Source: Telopea speciosissima
Lineage: Eukaryota; Streptophyta; Magnoliopsida; Proteales; Proteaceae
Direction of reading: 5' to 3'
Assembly (NCBI RefSeq): GCF_018873765.1
Contig: NC_057919.1
Span: 24,344,698-24,408,697, forward strand
Length of the DNA stretch: 64,000 nt
The stretch's first letter is position 1, and the number at the start of each line of letters is the position of its first letter. Below are positions 12,466 to 24,705 of this stretch, one piece after another. Made by a program: the position numbers and the translations under genes. Under the pieces are notes generated by a model that searched no databases, was not told the origin of the DNA, and worked only from the letters and a program-made list of their open reading frames with translations.

Positions 12466-12486
12466 CTCTTATATTCGCCACGTGTA
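12466..12486 (-). promoter_or_regulatory. NdhT promoter: G-box and TATA box
   Basis: Reading towards NdhT, TACACGTGGCG (a G-box with ACGT core) is directly followed by AATATAAG, a TATA-like motif, about 170 bp upstream of the start codon. A CT-rich leader follows (GA-rich on plus, about 12412-12434). G-boxes are common in light-regulated photosynthesis genes, which suits the gene's role; activity here is inference. Confidence 0.55.
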
Positions 12487-12846
12487 GCTAATTTTAAAAT
12501 TTTGATCAATAGATGTACAGGAGATTCTGGCTGACCTCCAGATTGACATTTTGCATAACTCTGAAACTCAGGGTTGGATCGGCCAGATTGGCCGAGTCAA
12601 CTCCGTATTGCAGGTTACCAAGCCGTTCGATACTACCCGATCTCAGACTCCCAGTTTAGGTCGAGCTTCAACAAAATGCAGTAGTCACCCACGTTGAAGG
12701 TAATCAACGGTAAAATATATCGACCCTCCTATTGTACAAAGTCATTAATACCCCTGGGAGTTCGATTCGACAAAGATTAACGTATGGAACCCCTTCACCA
12801 TGAGTGAAAGGAAATTTGGCTTTTTTTCTTCTCCCGGGTGTGGGTT

Positions 12847-12865
12847 GGGGGGGGGGGGGGGGGGG
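12847..12865. repeat. Run of 19 guanines
   Basis: An uninterrupted G-run lies between the UBLCP1 stop codon and the NdhT promoter. It can form G-quadruplexes and its length is prone to slippage and sequencing error. Confidence 0.95.
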
Positions 12866-13059
12866 ACAAGTTAAGTTCAGTAAAAATAATAATTTTGAAT
12901 CTCCAGTCATCATTCATACAAAAATACGTTCAAGAACAATTACATAATTTCACTACTTTTGTATTCAATATTGTATATAGAGCTGTAAGAAGCTACAGCA
13001 TAAACTTAAGAACTCACACAGCCAGGAAACATCAGCAATTCAATAATCCAAGGCTATAG

Positions 13060-16000
13060 TCATGAGTGCCTCCGCCTCTTGACATTATCTTCCGTGTATG
13101 ATTCCCACTTCCCATGGTCGAGTACACTCATGTCATCCAATTCAGATATTGCTAATAAATACTGGGTCAGCTTCACTAGCTCCTGATCAGTGCTGCGGTT
13201 CGCATGGGCCTTCCTAAAAGGCCTGATTATAAGACCATTCTGTGGGTTCATCACAAAATTCCTCCGAAGGTCATCGAACATAATAGTATTTTTTGAATTA
13301 TAGAACTGCAGACAATATAAAAAGAGCCTAGCTTGTCAATAAAAGAACTGGATAAAGCAAAATAACACCAAACAGATGAATCTTGTTAGTTAACAAACCT
13401 CTGGAAATTGAGCCCAGATAAGACCAAGCGGCTTGCAATCAAAGATTCCACGAGAATCTGACTGTACTGTAATCATGGCTAAGTGATCCAGCATAGCAGT
13501 AATTTTGTAGTTAGGATTATTGAGTACCCCAAGCTGTCCCATCTTCAATTCTACCCACTTCATGCTGCAGTGAAGGAAATAAAATGTGTGGCACCAAGGA
13601 TTTACACATTGAAATCCAAATTGGACTAAGGTCCAGAGGGAATGGATAAGCAGCTACACTACTTATATGCAGCATAACCTTGAAAAAGGAACATGTATAA
13701 TGATTAATGAAGAAATAAAGAAAAACAAAAATGAATGCTTCCAATGACAAAATGAAATTCTCAATCTCCCCCTGGAAGCTAAAACAAAAGATAACCCTAG
13801 ACTCCTAGATTCAGCCCCCAAGGGTACATATTCACCGACGAGAAAGTTTATAGGACATTCTTCACCTAATGAAATTTGTGCTTTGTGGAAAATTACATGT
13901 TCGTAAATCTAAGAAATATGTGATTTCCAGTAAAATTTAATAAAGGAAATGTCAAGAGCACAGGTGAACCATCCAGTACAAATACACAGAAAGACCTAGA
14001 ATCACTTGAGAAATGACTGAGAAACCCAGTTTACAACTAACTAGGCACTCGCACCATCTGGCACTGTCATTTCTCAGCTGTTTCTATTGGTGATTCCAAA
14101 CCATTTTCTATATGTTCAAAATCTATATATTGTGAAACTTCTATGCTGTTCAGCTGTTACCCAATTCCATTTCTTATCAGTACCCACTCACTCCCTCTGT
14201 GGCAACCATGGTCCGTGACAACCCTTATAGAACATAGGAACCTAACCTGGTTGCAGACCAAATGATGATATCATACTCAGCATAAACAGCTGTAAGAAAC
14301 TCGTGAAGATCTGCACATAGTGTCACATATGTTCCATGTTAAAAAAAACTGCTAAGAGGAACAAAACAAGCATAAGGAGATTCATCATTGACCCAAGAAG
14401 ACAACTCACATGGCCGCATAAGCTCAAGTGGGTTCTCTGCTGTGGACCGGTGATCAAAAAGTGTATAATCAATATCAAGGACAAGCAGTTTTTTCCCTTC
14501 TCGGCATGGATTGAGGAGTTTAATCTGAAATAGAACATCCAGGTTCAAAACATATGGCAACAGCATGACACAGCCATGCTAAAAAGTATCAAACACTGCC
14601 CATTCTATCAGTGAGGTCCATAATAAATAATAATGTGGTTCAAAGTATTCTTTATCCATAAGCATTATTGTCTGCCAACTTTGGGATTCATTCAAATCCC
14701 TTTTAATATATAATCAATATAAGTGCTACTGTAAAACCTGAAAGGATGTTACAGGTATTATAGGCATCTTGAGTTACCAAATAACAGCAGATGATAAGCT
14801 TATAGTAATCAAGCCAGTGCATATCTTGTATTTTTGACAGTCACATCTTCCATTAGAGGATTTATCAAAAGGTATGTTATTCACAAGAAAAGGCGACCCC
14901 ATTTAGTTGGGATAAGGCTAAGTTGAGTTTATTCTATTCATAAGAAAATCAATCGAAAAGAGAGGATAAAATAATATTAAAAAAAAAAAACTGACAAAAT
15001 ATGTTTTAACATACAAGATAATCAACAAATTGACCTTGTACTGATCAACACGGCGTCTCAATTTCTGCTTGTTAACCTCTTTGTCTTTAATGTGAACCGC
15101 TTCTTTTTCTCCGAGTTCAAAATCATCAATAATCTCGGGAGCATCGACTGGATCAACAATAATATCATCTTCCACAGTACTGTAAAGTAGGTGTTAGGAA
15201 ACTGCAAGATTAAAGATATTTATCCACACTCAATATATTCAACTCATACAAAATTGATAAGACAGTCCACATGCATGAGCAAGGTTCAACAGCCTCTTTA
15301 TACAAACATCACATAGATATAAAATTTCCTAAAAGATTAAATCTCACAAAATTATCATTATAACATTAACACTTAAGAGTATAGAAGAGTATTTTTACTG
15401 TAGTATATTGACACTGGGGTATCAGCATTTAGATTTCGAAGTGTTGTGATGAGGACACAGAGGCATGATCAGAAACTAAAATAATGATCCTGTATGTCCC
15501 ATAGTTTGGATAGAAATTTCCTGGAACCAGATTTCAACAAATTTCACGAACAATAAATATTTTAATTTTCACAGTTACAGAAACAATTTCAATCAACATA
15601 GTTGGCAAACGCACACAAGACCAAAATTTAATTCCCAGGAAAGAATAAACCCCTAATCATGGGTTCAATCACATAATCCCAAGATTTTCCTTTTCAGAAA
15701 ACATATATGCAGAAAGTTGAGTCACTAATAACATCAAACATTTTGACTAATTGAATCCAACTGGACCTTAAACTGAACTTGGAGAAAACCTTTTTCAGAG
15801 AAATTCATATGCACATTGACTTCGTGGGAAGATTCTGAAACAATAAGTTAGAGAGGAAGAAGTTGGCGAATGCATTGTCTTGCTGACCCCCTAGGAGAGT
15901 TCTTTTTTCTTTTTTTTTTCTTTTTTGGTTTTTGTGGGAGGGGGATGGGAAGGAATAGGAAAGATATTTTAACACCCCCAAACCCCCTCCCCATGGAGAA

Positions 16001-19000
16001 GACGGTAGCCGATCCCTGTACACTCCAACCAGCAAAGGCCCTTAGCTGCTGGGCACTACCCAGTATGTTCCTAGGAAGAAAACCTTAGTCACATATCTCT
16101 TGAATGCCAACAACTTGAAGATCGAGAAGAGACTTGCTACTAGAAAGAAGAATACATTCTCATTTGGTAGAGCTATAGTTCAATGATTTACATTATGAAA
16201 AAGGGACCTGAAAGGCATCATCATCCCACAGGCCAGATTTAATAGTTGAGAGTGATTCAGCCTTGAATATTAGTTGGATGACCCTGACTAATGAATTCCC
16301 ATGGAGATTTTCTCATTTAATCAGGAGAGCCAGATCCTTATGTCTAGGTTATTTGGAGGCTGAGGCCAAGTAATTCTCTGGTGGATTCATCGCCCAGAGA
16401 ATGGTGGGGAAAGATCCTTTGGGAATTGGAGCCTCCCTATCACATTAGTTGAGAAGAGTGGATGATGTAAGATATTGCTTATTTCTGCATTTTTCATTCA
16501 TTGTCTTGATGTACTATACATTTTTGTTGCCTGGTGGTCCAATAAAATCCTCACTTTTAACCATCAAAAGAACAAAGGGATCCACAGACAGTGTTTGTAA
16601 CATAGGGGGGCACTATCATGTCTCAACTGAATCCGACTGATCATCAGAGTTGGGAAACAATGATGGTTCAAGAGGGAGTGACAGAGACAGACCATACTAT
16701 TCCTGTGTCTTCAATTCAAAGGAAGGGAGACAACACTTCACGAAGTGAAGCCACATCAGTCAACCCTGTTAACTCCCATCTCAAATGGTAAGAATGGAAG
16801 GTCACCTGAAGATATAATTCCAAATTTCCAATGTTGGCAGACAGGAATGGATATTATGTACATGATCTCATGTTGCAGAGCAGGTTTAGGACTTGGTAGA
16901 AGCAGAAGTACAACTCAAAGAGCAGATAGTCTAGGAAGCCGAAAAACTAAACGGTTTTTTACTGGATGGGAGGAGCACATCACATTTCTTTCAGGCATTG
17001 GTAATCCAGGAAGGGTCCAAGGCTGAGACACCAGATATAACAAGACGTTGGCAGAGTCACTTAGCCAAGATAGGTCCATAAGTTCCTGCATGGGGGGGGA
17101 GGGTCTTCTATGGTAAGTTAAATAATATATTAATAGACAAAACAACAAAAGACGTTCAATCACTGAGATTGTGGCCTCCTTCCCTCCCCTTTTTAGAATG
17201 CAAGTTTTCTTGTCCACTTCTCCTTCCTTTACTACAATATAAGCTAGATAAAGCTAGTCTAAGACTTACATCAGAGCATAGCATTAAGTTCAGTCCCCAG
17301 TGGGACTTCTAAAGAACAATATAAGTGCCAAAGAGTACATTTCTTGGCATATATTGCTCTACCATTATTATGCAGTTCTGTTGGACGATAAAGAATTTAA
17401 AGAGCATGGGAAATAAAATCAATCTACAGACATAACGATAAGTGAAACAGTGCTGCTTTTTTGTAAGATATGGAAGATTTCAGATGTTGGTATGAAGCTT
17501 GTCGGATTATTCGTGGAGACTTTGACACTGCATGTGGTTAATGAAAAGAAAACCATTCTAGAAATAGTAGAAGCAAGGCAATGACAGATGTTCATATACT
17601 TCAATCCAGTTGAACTTAGTAGGAATCCCTTTGTAAGAATAGTTGTGTAACAAGCCACATCCATCTATAAAACAAAACTGGTTAGATTGATAATTTCAGC
17701 TGAAAGTGCTGAGAAGTTACAGAATTTATGTCCAACAAGTTATGGTAAATGCTTTCTCACACCACAAGTCTGTGCTCTTACATGGCTACATGAGAATTTC
17801 CAAGAAAGCAACTAAATACCTTTCAGTTTGAGAATAGGCGGCTGGAATTGCCAAACTTCATACCAGTGTGTAAGAATTGGCAAAACAATTTAGAGGCAAA
17901 TTGCTGGGCTGAAAAAAATTCAATGCTGACTGGCCCATAGAACTTATTAAAAAAAAATGGAATGGCAAAATTTTGGGGATATGAGAAGCATAAGTCTTTA
18001 GACATAGGGTTGGAGTAATTGAATAGCAAAGAGGAAATCAGCGTAATCAGGAGGAGATATTGGAAAAGAGAAGATTGCATAAAGAAAATAATACTCTTAT
18101 CTCTTTTTGAGATATATGATAAAAGTCATAAAGAAAAGGTATGCAAGGGGCAGAAATCCCGGGCCTGCAGCATTGTAATAACAGCTTGCACTGAAAATCC
18201 TAGTTTGGTTAGCCTTTATAACTCCACAATTGAGTCTGTCACTTTGCTTATGTTGGCTATAACTTAATTTGGTTTATAAACCATTAGCCATCTTAGATTG
18301 AAGAAAAGATGAAACATCCACTTTGCGTTCATTCTTTAGATATTTCAATTATAAAAAGATAAATGGTGAATCATGATTTGCTTCAGCTACAACATCGGAC
18401 ACTAAAATTTTTATCTTAAATGGCTGGTGAGCCAACCACAATCCTTTGGAGACAAAAGAAATACATCAAAATAACATTGTGTGGTTATACTCAGCTCATT
18501 GACATTATGAAGAATACTCGAGTAGTCCCACAGGAGAAACAAGAAATACGACTTCAATAGCCAGATTGTTTCTGCCCTGAATCAATAATTTATTGTTTCC
18601 GTTCCAGAATTTAGCTGATAATTCACCGAATGCACCAAGAATCTCAACTATAAGTCTATTAGTCAGATTCAAATTGCTTTTGATGGGCTAATAACATTAG
18701 TTTCAAAGTCCTCAACTCAGTTAGTAGTCCATTACCCCCATACAACTAAGCACCCGATCGATAATAGTGTCGCCAGTTGCACACAAAATCATGTTTAAAA
18801 CTCTATATGATCATATCAGTCCCAAAAACCAAATAAAGGGCAATATTTTACCGCAATTGAGCCGAATAAACCTGGAACATTGCAATGATTAAGAGAAAAG
18901 CAAGAAAACAAACAAGGGGTGAGTAGATTAATACTTACCCGACCATGGTCATCTTAAGGGAGGATTTGAGGGGAAGTTGGGCAAGGAGAAGGGAATCATC

Positions 19001-19186
19001 GGAGAGCTTGGAACCGACTTTTGGGTAAAGGAGCTTCTGGCGCTTGGGGAGTACGTTTGTGACCTCGCAGATGCGCCGCTTCAGCTCTCCAACGGAATCA
19101 TCGCCGCACACTCGCACTGTGTATTCCTTTCCACTCCAACGGACCGTTAGCGTGAGCTCCTCCTCCGACATCGACGACGAAGCCAT
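13060..19186 (-). CDS. UBLCP1: UBLCP1, ubiquitin-like domain phosphatase
   Basis: Six exons, complement(13060..13305, 13399..13564, 14247..14310, 14410..14524, 15035..15179, 18939..19186), close in phase to give 327 residues. Exon 1 encodes a ubiquitin-like domain (about residues 9-82). The rest is an FCP/SCP-type HAD phosphatase with the catalytic DIDYT at residues 148-152, IIWSAT near 185-190 and the acidic pair FDD at 256-258. Animal UBLCP1 dephosphorylates the nuclear 26S proteasome through its Ubl domain and can act on the RNA polymerase II CTD; the plant protein is inferred to do the same. All splice sites are GT-AG; the exon-2 donor, GTCAAT, is weak. Intron 1 is long (3.76 kb) and contains no recognised gene. 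Length matches plant relatives. Confidence 0.95.
15180..18938 (-). other. UBLCP1: Long first intron of UBLCP1
   Basis: No gene or intact transposon was recognised in this 3.76-kb intron. It holds a T-rich tract (about 15901-15926) followed by a G/C-patterned stretch to about 16080 that looks like repeat debris. Confidence 0.6.
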
Positions 19187-19233
19187 AGAAACTCTGCTTT
19201 TTGCCTCTGTTATTTCAGTCTTTCGTCTACTCC

Positions 19234-19241
19234 TTTATAAA
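19234..19241 (-). promoter_or_regulatory. TATA box of UBLCP1
   Basis: TTTATAAA followed by GG lies about 50 bp upstream of the chosen start codon in minus orientation, implying a 5' leader of only about 20 nt. An alternative upstream transcription start cannot be excluded. Confidence 0.5.
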
Positions 19242-19677
19242 TTGCAGCGCCGATTCCAAGAACAACCCTTTTGGTCCGTCTCCGTGTCTTCAGTCTAATC
19301 TACTCCCTTGTTAATTTTGCTCTTTTTGTAAGCCCTAGATTTTTTTCTGTTTCGTCCTCACTCCACACCGCAGGTTAATTTCCAAATAAGTCGAAAGAAA
19401 AAAGATTGGTACACTGCCTTGTAATATTAGGATGTTTTTTGGGTAAATTTCACGGGCATCCCATACTTGATCAAAATATCAACTTTTCCCCTGAAGTTAA
19501 GCAAGGTTAGCACCCAAAGTTGAAATGTCCATTTTAACCCCTTTAGTTATTTAAATGAAAAACTCTGATTTCATCTCCTTCCCTATTCTTCCTGCTTCAA
19601 ACCATTGGAGATTTTCTCAGAACCCATTTGGGAGTGAATGCATCCGTGTTTTGGGTGATCCATATTCGACTTCAAAA

Positions 19678-20054
19678 ACTGAAATAAATCAATCCAAACT
19701 ACAAAAGTTGACACCAATTTTAAAGTGAAAAACCCTTCTAAGGCGAAAGTGAAAAACCTTGAGACCTCATCTAGTTAAAACTTCTACTATGATAAATAAT
19801 GGGTTACAAAAATATTCTCTTTAGATGATACTAGAGGCTATCAAAACATCACGAACAAACATTTCTTTGATTACAAAGCAACTCACCAAAACAAAAGGTA
19901 GATTCACAAGATTATAATACTCTCACCTGCAAAATCCATCATGACAAATGCGGGAAACCTAAATGTTTTCTTTTCTTCCCTTGACAAAAAGAATATCGTT
20001 ATGTCATAACTCAAAACAACAACGCTCTTTCTCTTCTTTCTTTTCTCTCCTCTT
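19678..20054. repeat. Left copy of a diverged direct repeat flanking the TRIM array
   Basis: It is similar along most of its length to 21505-21840, sharing for example ACTCTCACCT and GATTACAAAGCAACTCACCA, and it contains a GTGAAAAACCC segment typical of plant retroelement DNA. Boundaries are approximate. The two copies lie in the same orientation on either side of the LTR array. Confidence 0.7.
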
Positions 20055-20057
20055 TTA

Positions 20058-20276
20058 CCCACAGAGAATCAAAGCTGAAAAGAGATCGTACACACAATTA
20101 AACTTCTTCAGCACATCATTCTTATCTCCCTTTACATATATATAATATAAAAAGTAAGAGATGTGAATCATCCATAAAAAAGAAAGTAGTGTTAGAAAGC
20201 ATAGTCGGTTTATGAAACCAACTTAAGGTAAGTAACCGTGTGGGTCCCCCTCCTTAAAATGAGGAAGATCCCAACA
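20058..20276 (-). repeat. TRIM LTR, truncated 3' copy
   Basis: The LTR starts TGTTGGGATC at 20276 on the minus strand and is cut off near 20058, where pyrimidine-rich unrelated DNA takes over. Confidence 0.8.
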
Positions 20277-20439
20277 AACTCCCCCTCCAACTCATGAGAA
20301 GGGATCTCTCATATCTGTCATGTCAACATTTGTATATCATTACAACACAGATTTTCATCATGATGAACATTAAACTTCTTTGTGTTGTAATGTTTCCCTC
20401 CATCTTTTGCACACGATTTAAAAATCTCCTAATACCACC

Positions 20440-20529
20440 TGATGAGAAAAATAATCCTTTTAACACATGTGTTCAAGTTAACAGAGATCCACAGTAATAA
20501 CCACCCACAGAGAACCTCCTCATACCACT
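20440..20529 (-). repeat. Extra partial LTR end plus PBS (90 bp)
   Basis: This duplicates the last 75 bp or so of the LTR together with about 15 bp of the primer-binding region, directly beside the full LTR at 20530-20812. It looks like a local duplication of the LTR/PBS junction. Confidence 0.75.
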
Positions 20530-20812
20530 TGATGAGAAAAATAACATTTTTAACACATGTGTTCAAGTTAACAGAGATCCACAGTGATAACCACCCACAG
20601 AGAATCAAAGCTGAAAAGAAATCGTACACACAATTAGACTTCTTCAGCACACCATTCTTATCTCCCTTTACATATATATAATATAAAAAGTAAGAGATGT
20701 GAACCATCTAAAAAAAGGAAAGTGATGTTAAAAAGCAGAATCAGTTTGTGAAACCAACTTGAGGTAAGTAACCGTGTGAGTCTCCCTCCTTAAAGTGAGG
20801 AAGATCCTAACA
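20530..20812 (-). repeat. TRIM LTR, complete (283 bp)
   Basis: It begins TGTTAGGATC at 20812 and ends ATCA at 20530 (minus strand), followed by a PBS-like TGGTATGAG variant. Confidence 0.85.
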
Positions 20813-20975
20813 AACTCTCCCTCCAACTCACGAGAAGGGATCTCTCAAATCTGTCATGTCAATATTTGTATATCACTACAACACAAGTTTCCACCAGGAC
20901 AAATATTAAACTTCTCCATATTGTGGTGTTTTCCTCCATCTTTTACGCACGAATAAAAAATCTTCTGATACCACT

Positions 20976-21257
20976 TGATGAGAAAAATAACCCTTTAACA
21001 CATGTGTGTAAGTTAACAGAGTTCTACAATGATAACCACCCACAGAGAATCAAAGCTAAAAAGAGATCGTACACACAATTAGACTTCTTTAGCACACCAT
21101 TCTTATCTCCCTTTATATATATATAATATAAAAAGTAAGAGATGTGAACCATCTAAAAAAATAAAAGTGGTGTTAGAAAGCAGAATCGATTTGTGAAACC
21201 AACTTGAGGTAAGTAACCGTGTGGGTCCTCCTCCTTAAAATGAGAAAGATCCTAACA
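20976..21257 (-). repeat. TRIM LTR, complete (282 bp)
   Basis: It begins TGTTAGGATC at 21257 and ends ATCA at 20976 (minus strand), followed by AG and TGGTATCAGAAG. Confidence 0.88.
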
Positions 21258-21420
21258 AACGCTCCCTCCAACTCACGAGAAAGGATCTCTCAAATCTGAC
21301 ATGTCAATATTTGTATATCACTACAACACAGGTTTTCACCAAGGCAAATATCAAACTTCTCCATATTGTGGTGTTTCCCTTCATCTTTTGCACACGAATC
21401 AAAAACTTCCTGATACCACT

Positions 21421-21482
21421 TGATGAGAAAAAGAACCATTTAACACATGTGTGCAAGTTAACAGAGATCCACAATGATAATC
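21421..21482 (-). repeat. TRIM LTR, 3' remnant of the 5' LTR
   Basis: Only the last 62 bp remain before the PBS TGGTATCAGGAAG. Upstream it switches into AT-rich DNA that leads to the flanking repeat. Confidence 0.8.
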
Positions 21483-21504
21483 AAATATGTGTATATTAAT
21501 AACA

Positions 21505-21840
21505 CATTGAAACAAATCAACCTAAACTACAAATGCACACACTAATTTTTACGTGGAAAACCCTTCCAAGGCAAAAGGAAAAAAAACCACGGGGCCTCGT
21601 CCAATTTAAATTCCACTATGATATAGAATGAATTACAAGATATTCTCTCTAAACAATACTAGAGGTTACCAAAACATCAAGAACAAATCCTTCTTAGATT
21701 ACAAAGCAACTCACCAAACAAAAGGTGGAATCACAAGATCATAGTACTCTCACCTTAAAATCCGTCAAGAAAAATATGGGAAGTCAAAATACTTTACTTT
21801 CTTTACTTAATAGAGAGAACGTCATCACGCCGTAACCCAA
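21505..21840. repeat. Right copy of the repeat flanking the TRIM array
   Basis: Partner of 19678-20054, in the same orientation and clearly diverged. It contains TTTTTACGTGGAAAACCC, frequent in plant retroelement DNA. Confidence 0.7.
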
Positions 21841-22762
21841 AATGAGAGATTGTCAATGATGATAGTTTTCAATGTCGATCGCTTGCACATGAAACAATTG
21901 GGGTCAGATTCTTGAAATTGAAGTGGAAAAAAGTTAATGGTCTGATTATTCAAGTTGGTGGCACAAGAAATATCTTTTGTCAACTGTTTAAACCTCTTGT
22001 TTCCATGTCAAAATTTAAAATATGAATCGGCAGATCCACAAACATGGTGAAATGGCACACTTAACATGCCATAATGCACCCCTCATTGGTCCACGGTCCC
22101 GTACGAGTAGTGAAGTGAATCTGTGTAATCACGCTAATCACATTCACACAACGACAGTTACCTAATTTATACGATAGCAAACACGCACTAATTACGCCCT
22201 ACATCGCACATTATTATCATTCAAGCTATTACATTGGCGATTTACCCCAATCGCACCCATACACCGACAACCATATCACATCTTACCCCTATAACGACAA
22301 CCTTTCCTCAGCATGCCCATACAACAGTAGTCTCTAGTACACAACTATCAAGGGTAATTCTTTCCTAGTATGCCCATGTGACAACAATCACTAATACATA
22401 ACTACTACACCAATCGCCCATGCAATGACATATCTTAATTGCACCCAATACTACGGCAATGTAACCACCCATACAATGCCATTTACGATTATACCCCTGA
22501 GAAGAACCCATACTATCGATAATTTTGGCACCCAACCAGTACAGCCCATACAATGGCCGTTATTACACCCTATCCATGCATCTAATGAAGACGTAGCACA
22601 GGTATGTTCCCATCATCCCTCGTGCTCTAGTGCCCTTGAGCAATGCACTGGTAGGATCCTTCTCAATCCCCAACGATTTTGAAGTGTTCAGGAATCACTT
22701 CTATGACTTTCAACTGTACCACAATTTAGTCAAAGAGGGGTATTCTATAAACACATCATTTT
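21841..22762. other. Low-complexity-like stretch with CCCATACAA motifs
   Basis: Between about 22240 and 22560 the phrase CCCATACAACGACAAT and variants recur at uneven intervals, like an old degenerate satellite. No coding region is credible. Confidence 0.4.
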
Positions 22763-24430
22763 GTCACGCCCCTGAGGCTTCCCATGATGATGATGAGCAC
22801 CCTTCAAGACGTAGAGTTTGGGTATCTGTAGATGTATGGTAAGTGTGTACTTTCCCAATTTCATTCACAAATTGTTTACCCAAAGTACACCTGAGAGGGA
22901 GAACCCTGCAGATCTTCACCAAAGCTAAAACATAAACACAAAAATTCTAAACTACCCTTTGAAGGGCTAGATCTGACCAAGTTAACTTTGAAACCAATCT
23001 GGTCCAACACAGAACCAGCCTAAGCAACCCAAAATACACTATCAACACTCAAGCCTGGTGTAGATACTCAAAGGCCCTGAGTCGACATTGAGCCACCTCC
23101 CATCGACATTGACCTTACCTACTGTTAATGTTAAACAATACACTTTGGAGGATTTTTATCCTCTTAGGTTCTAACACCCTCAAGTTTGTCCGATTCCCCC
23201 TCACGATGCTCGACACGTGGCATTTGGTGTCTAACGGCCAATTTTGAAAATGCTATTCCAGTTCCCCAAAAACTCACTTTTCATTAACCCCTCTTCTCTC
23301 TCTCTCCTCTTTCCACTCCTCCTGAAATTGGCGAAGAGGTTTCTCTCACACCAGTATCCTCCGACGAAGTGGTTTATCGTCTGCAAAAATTGAACCTGAG
23401 AGTGGGAGCAAAACTGTTGCAGAGGTCCTCCGCAGTGGGTGTGAGGTTGGGTAGGAGTGTAGATGCAGGAGAGTGGAGCAAGTATTTCTCCTACGAAGAG
23501 CCCCGACGGCGGTAGGTTACAGAGGTGACCAAGGTGACTCGCGTTCACCTTCACGAGGTTGCTGCGACAGAGGAAGGACTTCGTCGGAGGTTGTATACCA
23601 AGGTAATTCGCCTTTGCCTTCGCCAGAAATTACTGTAAGAGAGGAAGAACTTCGCCAGAGGTTGATGTGAGAGAGGAACTGACGGTAGTAGGTTGCAGAG
23701 GTTGGTGTAAAGAGAGGAGAGTGGAGAGTAGAGAGAGGAGAGAGAGAATAATGGGAAAGAGTGGAGAGGGAGAGAGAGAGAGAGAGTTAATGATGCGTTT
23801 TTGGGAAACACAATTGAGTTTCAAAATTGGTCGTTGGATTAAGTTGGACACATATCAAGCATCAGGAGGGGGAACCGGATGAACCTGAGAGGATAAAAAT
23901 CCACATTTTGGATGTCCATATGCACTCGACATTCAGAGATATTTTTACCAACCCCAAGTAGACATCGACCCATGTTCATAGAAACCCTATAGATGTTGAC
24001 TCACCCCCTCTTCAATATCGATTCTTGTGCAATCCAAAATACAAAAAATTGCCATGTTTGGCTCAGATATTGCTTCCATTAGTGACCAAGCCCAATTTTG
24101 GCAACATTGATCCATGTTTTGGCTCCCTTAGCACAAAAAAAACTTCAATTGTGGAAACAAAAACACTTTCCCACACCCCCATTGACCATAATTGTTGGCA
24201 AAACCCCCATTGTCGATGCAAAGACACCTCATAAGATGCCCCACTAATGGTTCAGATCAATACTTTGGTCCATGGTCAAATTTGGGAATACACACACACC
24301 CCTACAACTATAAATACCCTCTCTCTCATGTTGAGAAGGGTCCCCCCACTAAGTCCTTGGAGTTTTAGTGCTTGGTTCTCAACTCAAAATCACTCCTTTT
24401 GTGAGTTTTGAGTATTACGACGAAGGTATT
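22763..24430 (+). mobile_element. Possible LTR with a Mutator-like element inside
   Basis: The stretch opens with TGTCACGCCCC, a common Gypsy LTR start. Recurrent TCGACATTGA-type motifs occur on both sides of the inserted element, and a TATA motif (CTATAAATACC) lies at about 24309. No PBS or partner LTR was found, so this is tentative and the end is approximate. Confidence 0.35.
23150..23902. mobile_element. Non-autonomous Mutator-like element (MULE)
   Basis: Long imperfect inverted repeats of about 100 bp run inward from GGATTTTTATCCTCTTAGG at the left and its complement at the right. Near-identical 10-bp flanks, ACACTTTGGA (23140-23149) and ACATTTTGGA (23903-23912), fit a Mutator target duplication of 9-11 bp with one change. 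The 753-bp body is GA/CT-rich, with a partly repeated TTCGCCAGAGGTTG motif, and encodes no transposase. Confidence 0.82.
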
Positions 24431-24705
24431 GTCCAAAGTTCTTTTTTTTATTTTTGGTTAAGATCTAATTTAACCAACTCTGCTATGTCTACTTTTTCTT
24501 AAGTTGCCTCTAAAGAATCAATTTCTAGTTCTACTTTTTGGTCTTCATCTCTTGCTTTAGTTAGGTATATAATAGTAAGGATTGCAGGTTTGTGGAGAAT
24601 AAGGGAGATAAAATTAAAGGTGGTGCTTTATAATTGTCAATAATCATCACATATGGAGAACAACACCACCAGGAGTGTGAGTAGTGACGGTGCTGAGGTA
24701 AATTC

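Larger units (their letters stand above)
20058..21482 (-). mobile_element. Tandem TRIM array: alternating LTRs and 163-bp internal domains
   Basis: In minus orientation the unit is an LTR beginning TGTTAGGATC and ending CTCATCA, then AG and the primer-binding site TGGTATCAG, then a 163-bp coding-free internal domain with a purine-rich tract (GTTGGAGGGAG), then the next LTR. There are three internal domains of exactly 163 bp (20277-20439, 20813-20975, 21258-21420) and parts of four or more LTRs. The LTR has a TATA motif in a TATATATATAAAGGG context. Both outer LTRs are truncated. This is a TRIM whose units have multiplied by LTR-LTR recombination. It has no coding capacity. Confidence 0.85.

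Noticed and set aside
18840..18870. Possible 20-nt extra exon in UBLCP1 intron 1 between an AG and a GT
   Set aside because: The flanking exons already join in phase to give the conserved MVGTVEDD, so an extra exon would break the frame.
13060..19186. UBLCP1 as a plain FCP1-type CTD phosphatase
   Set aside because: The N-terminal ubiquitin-like domain and the length fit UBLCP1, not FCP1 or CPL proteins with BRCT domains.
22763..24430. A complete LTR retrotransposon around the MULE
   Set aside because: Only one LTR-like segment was seen, with no PBS or partner, so it is listed at low confidence only.
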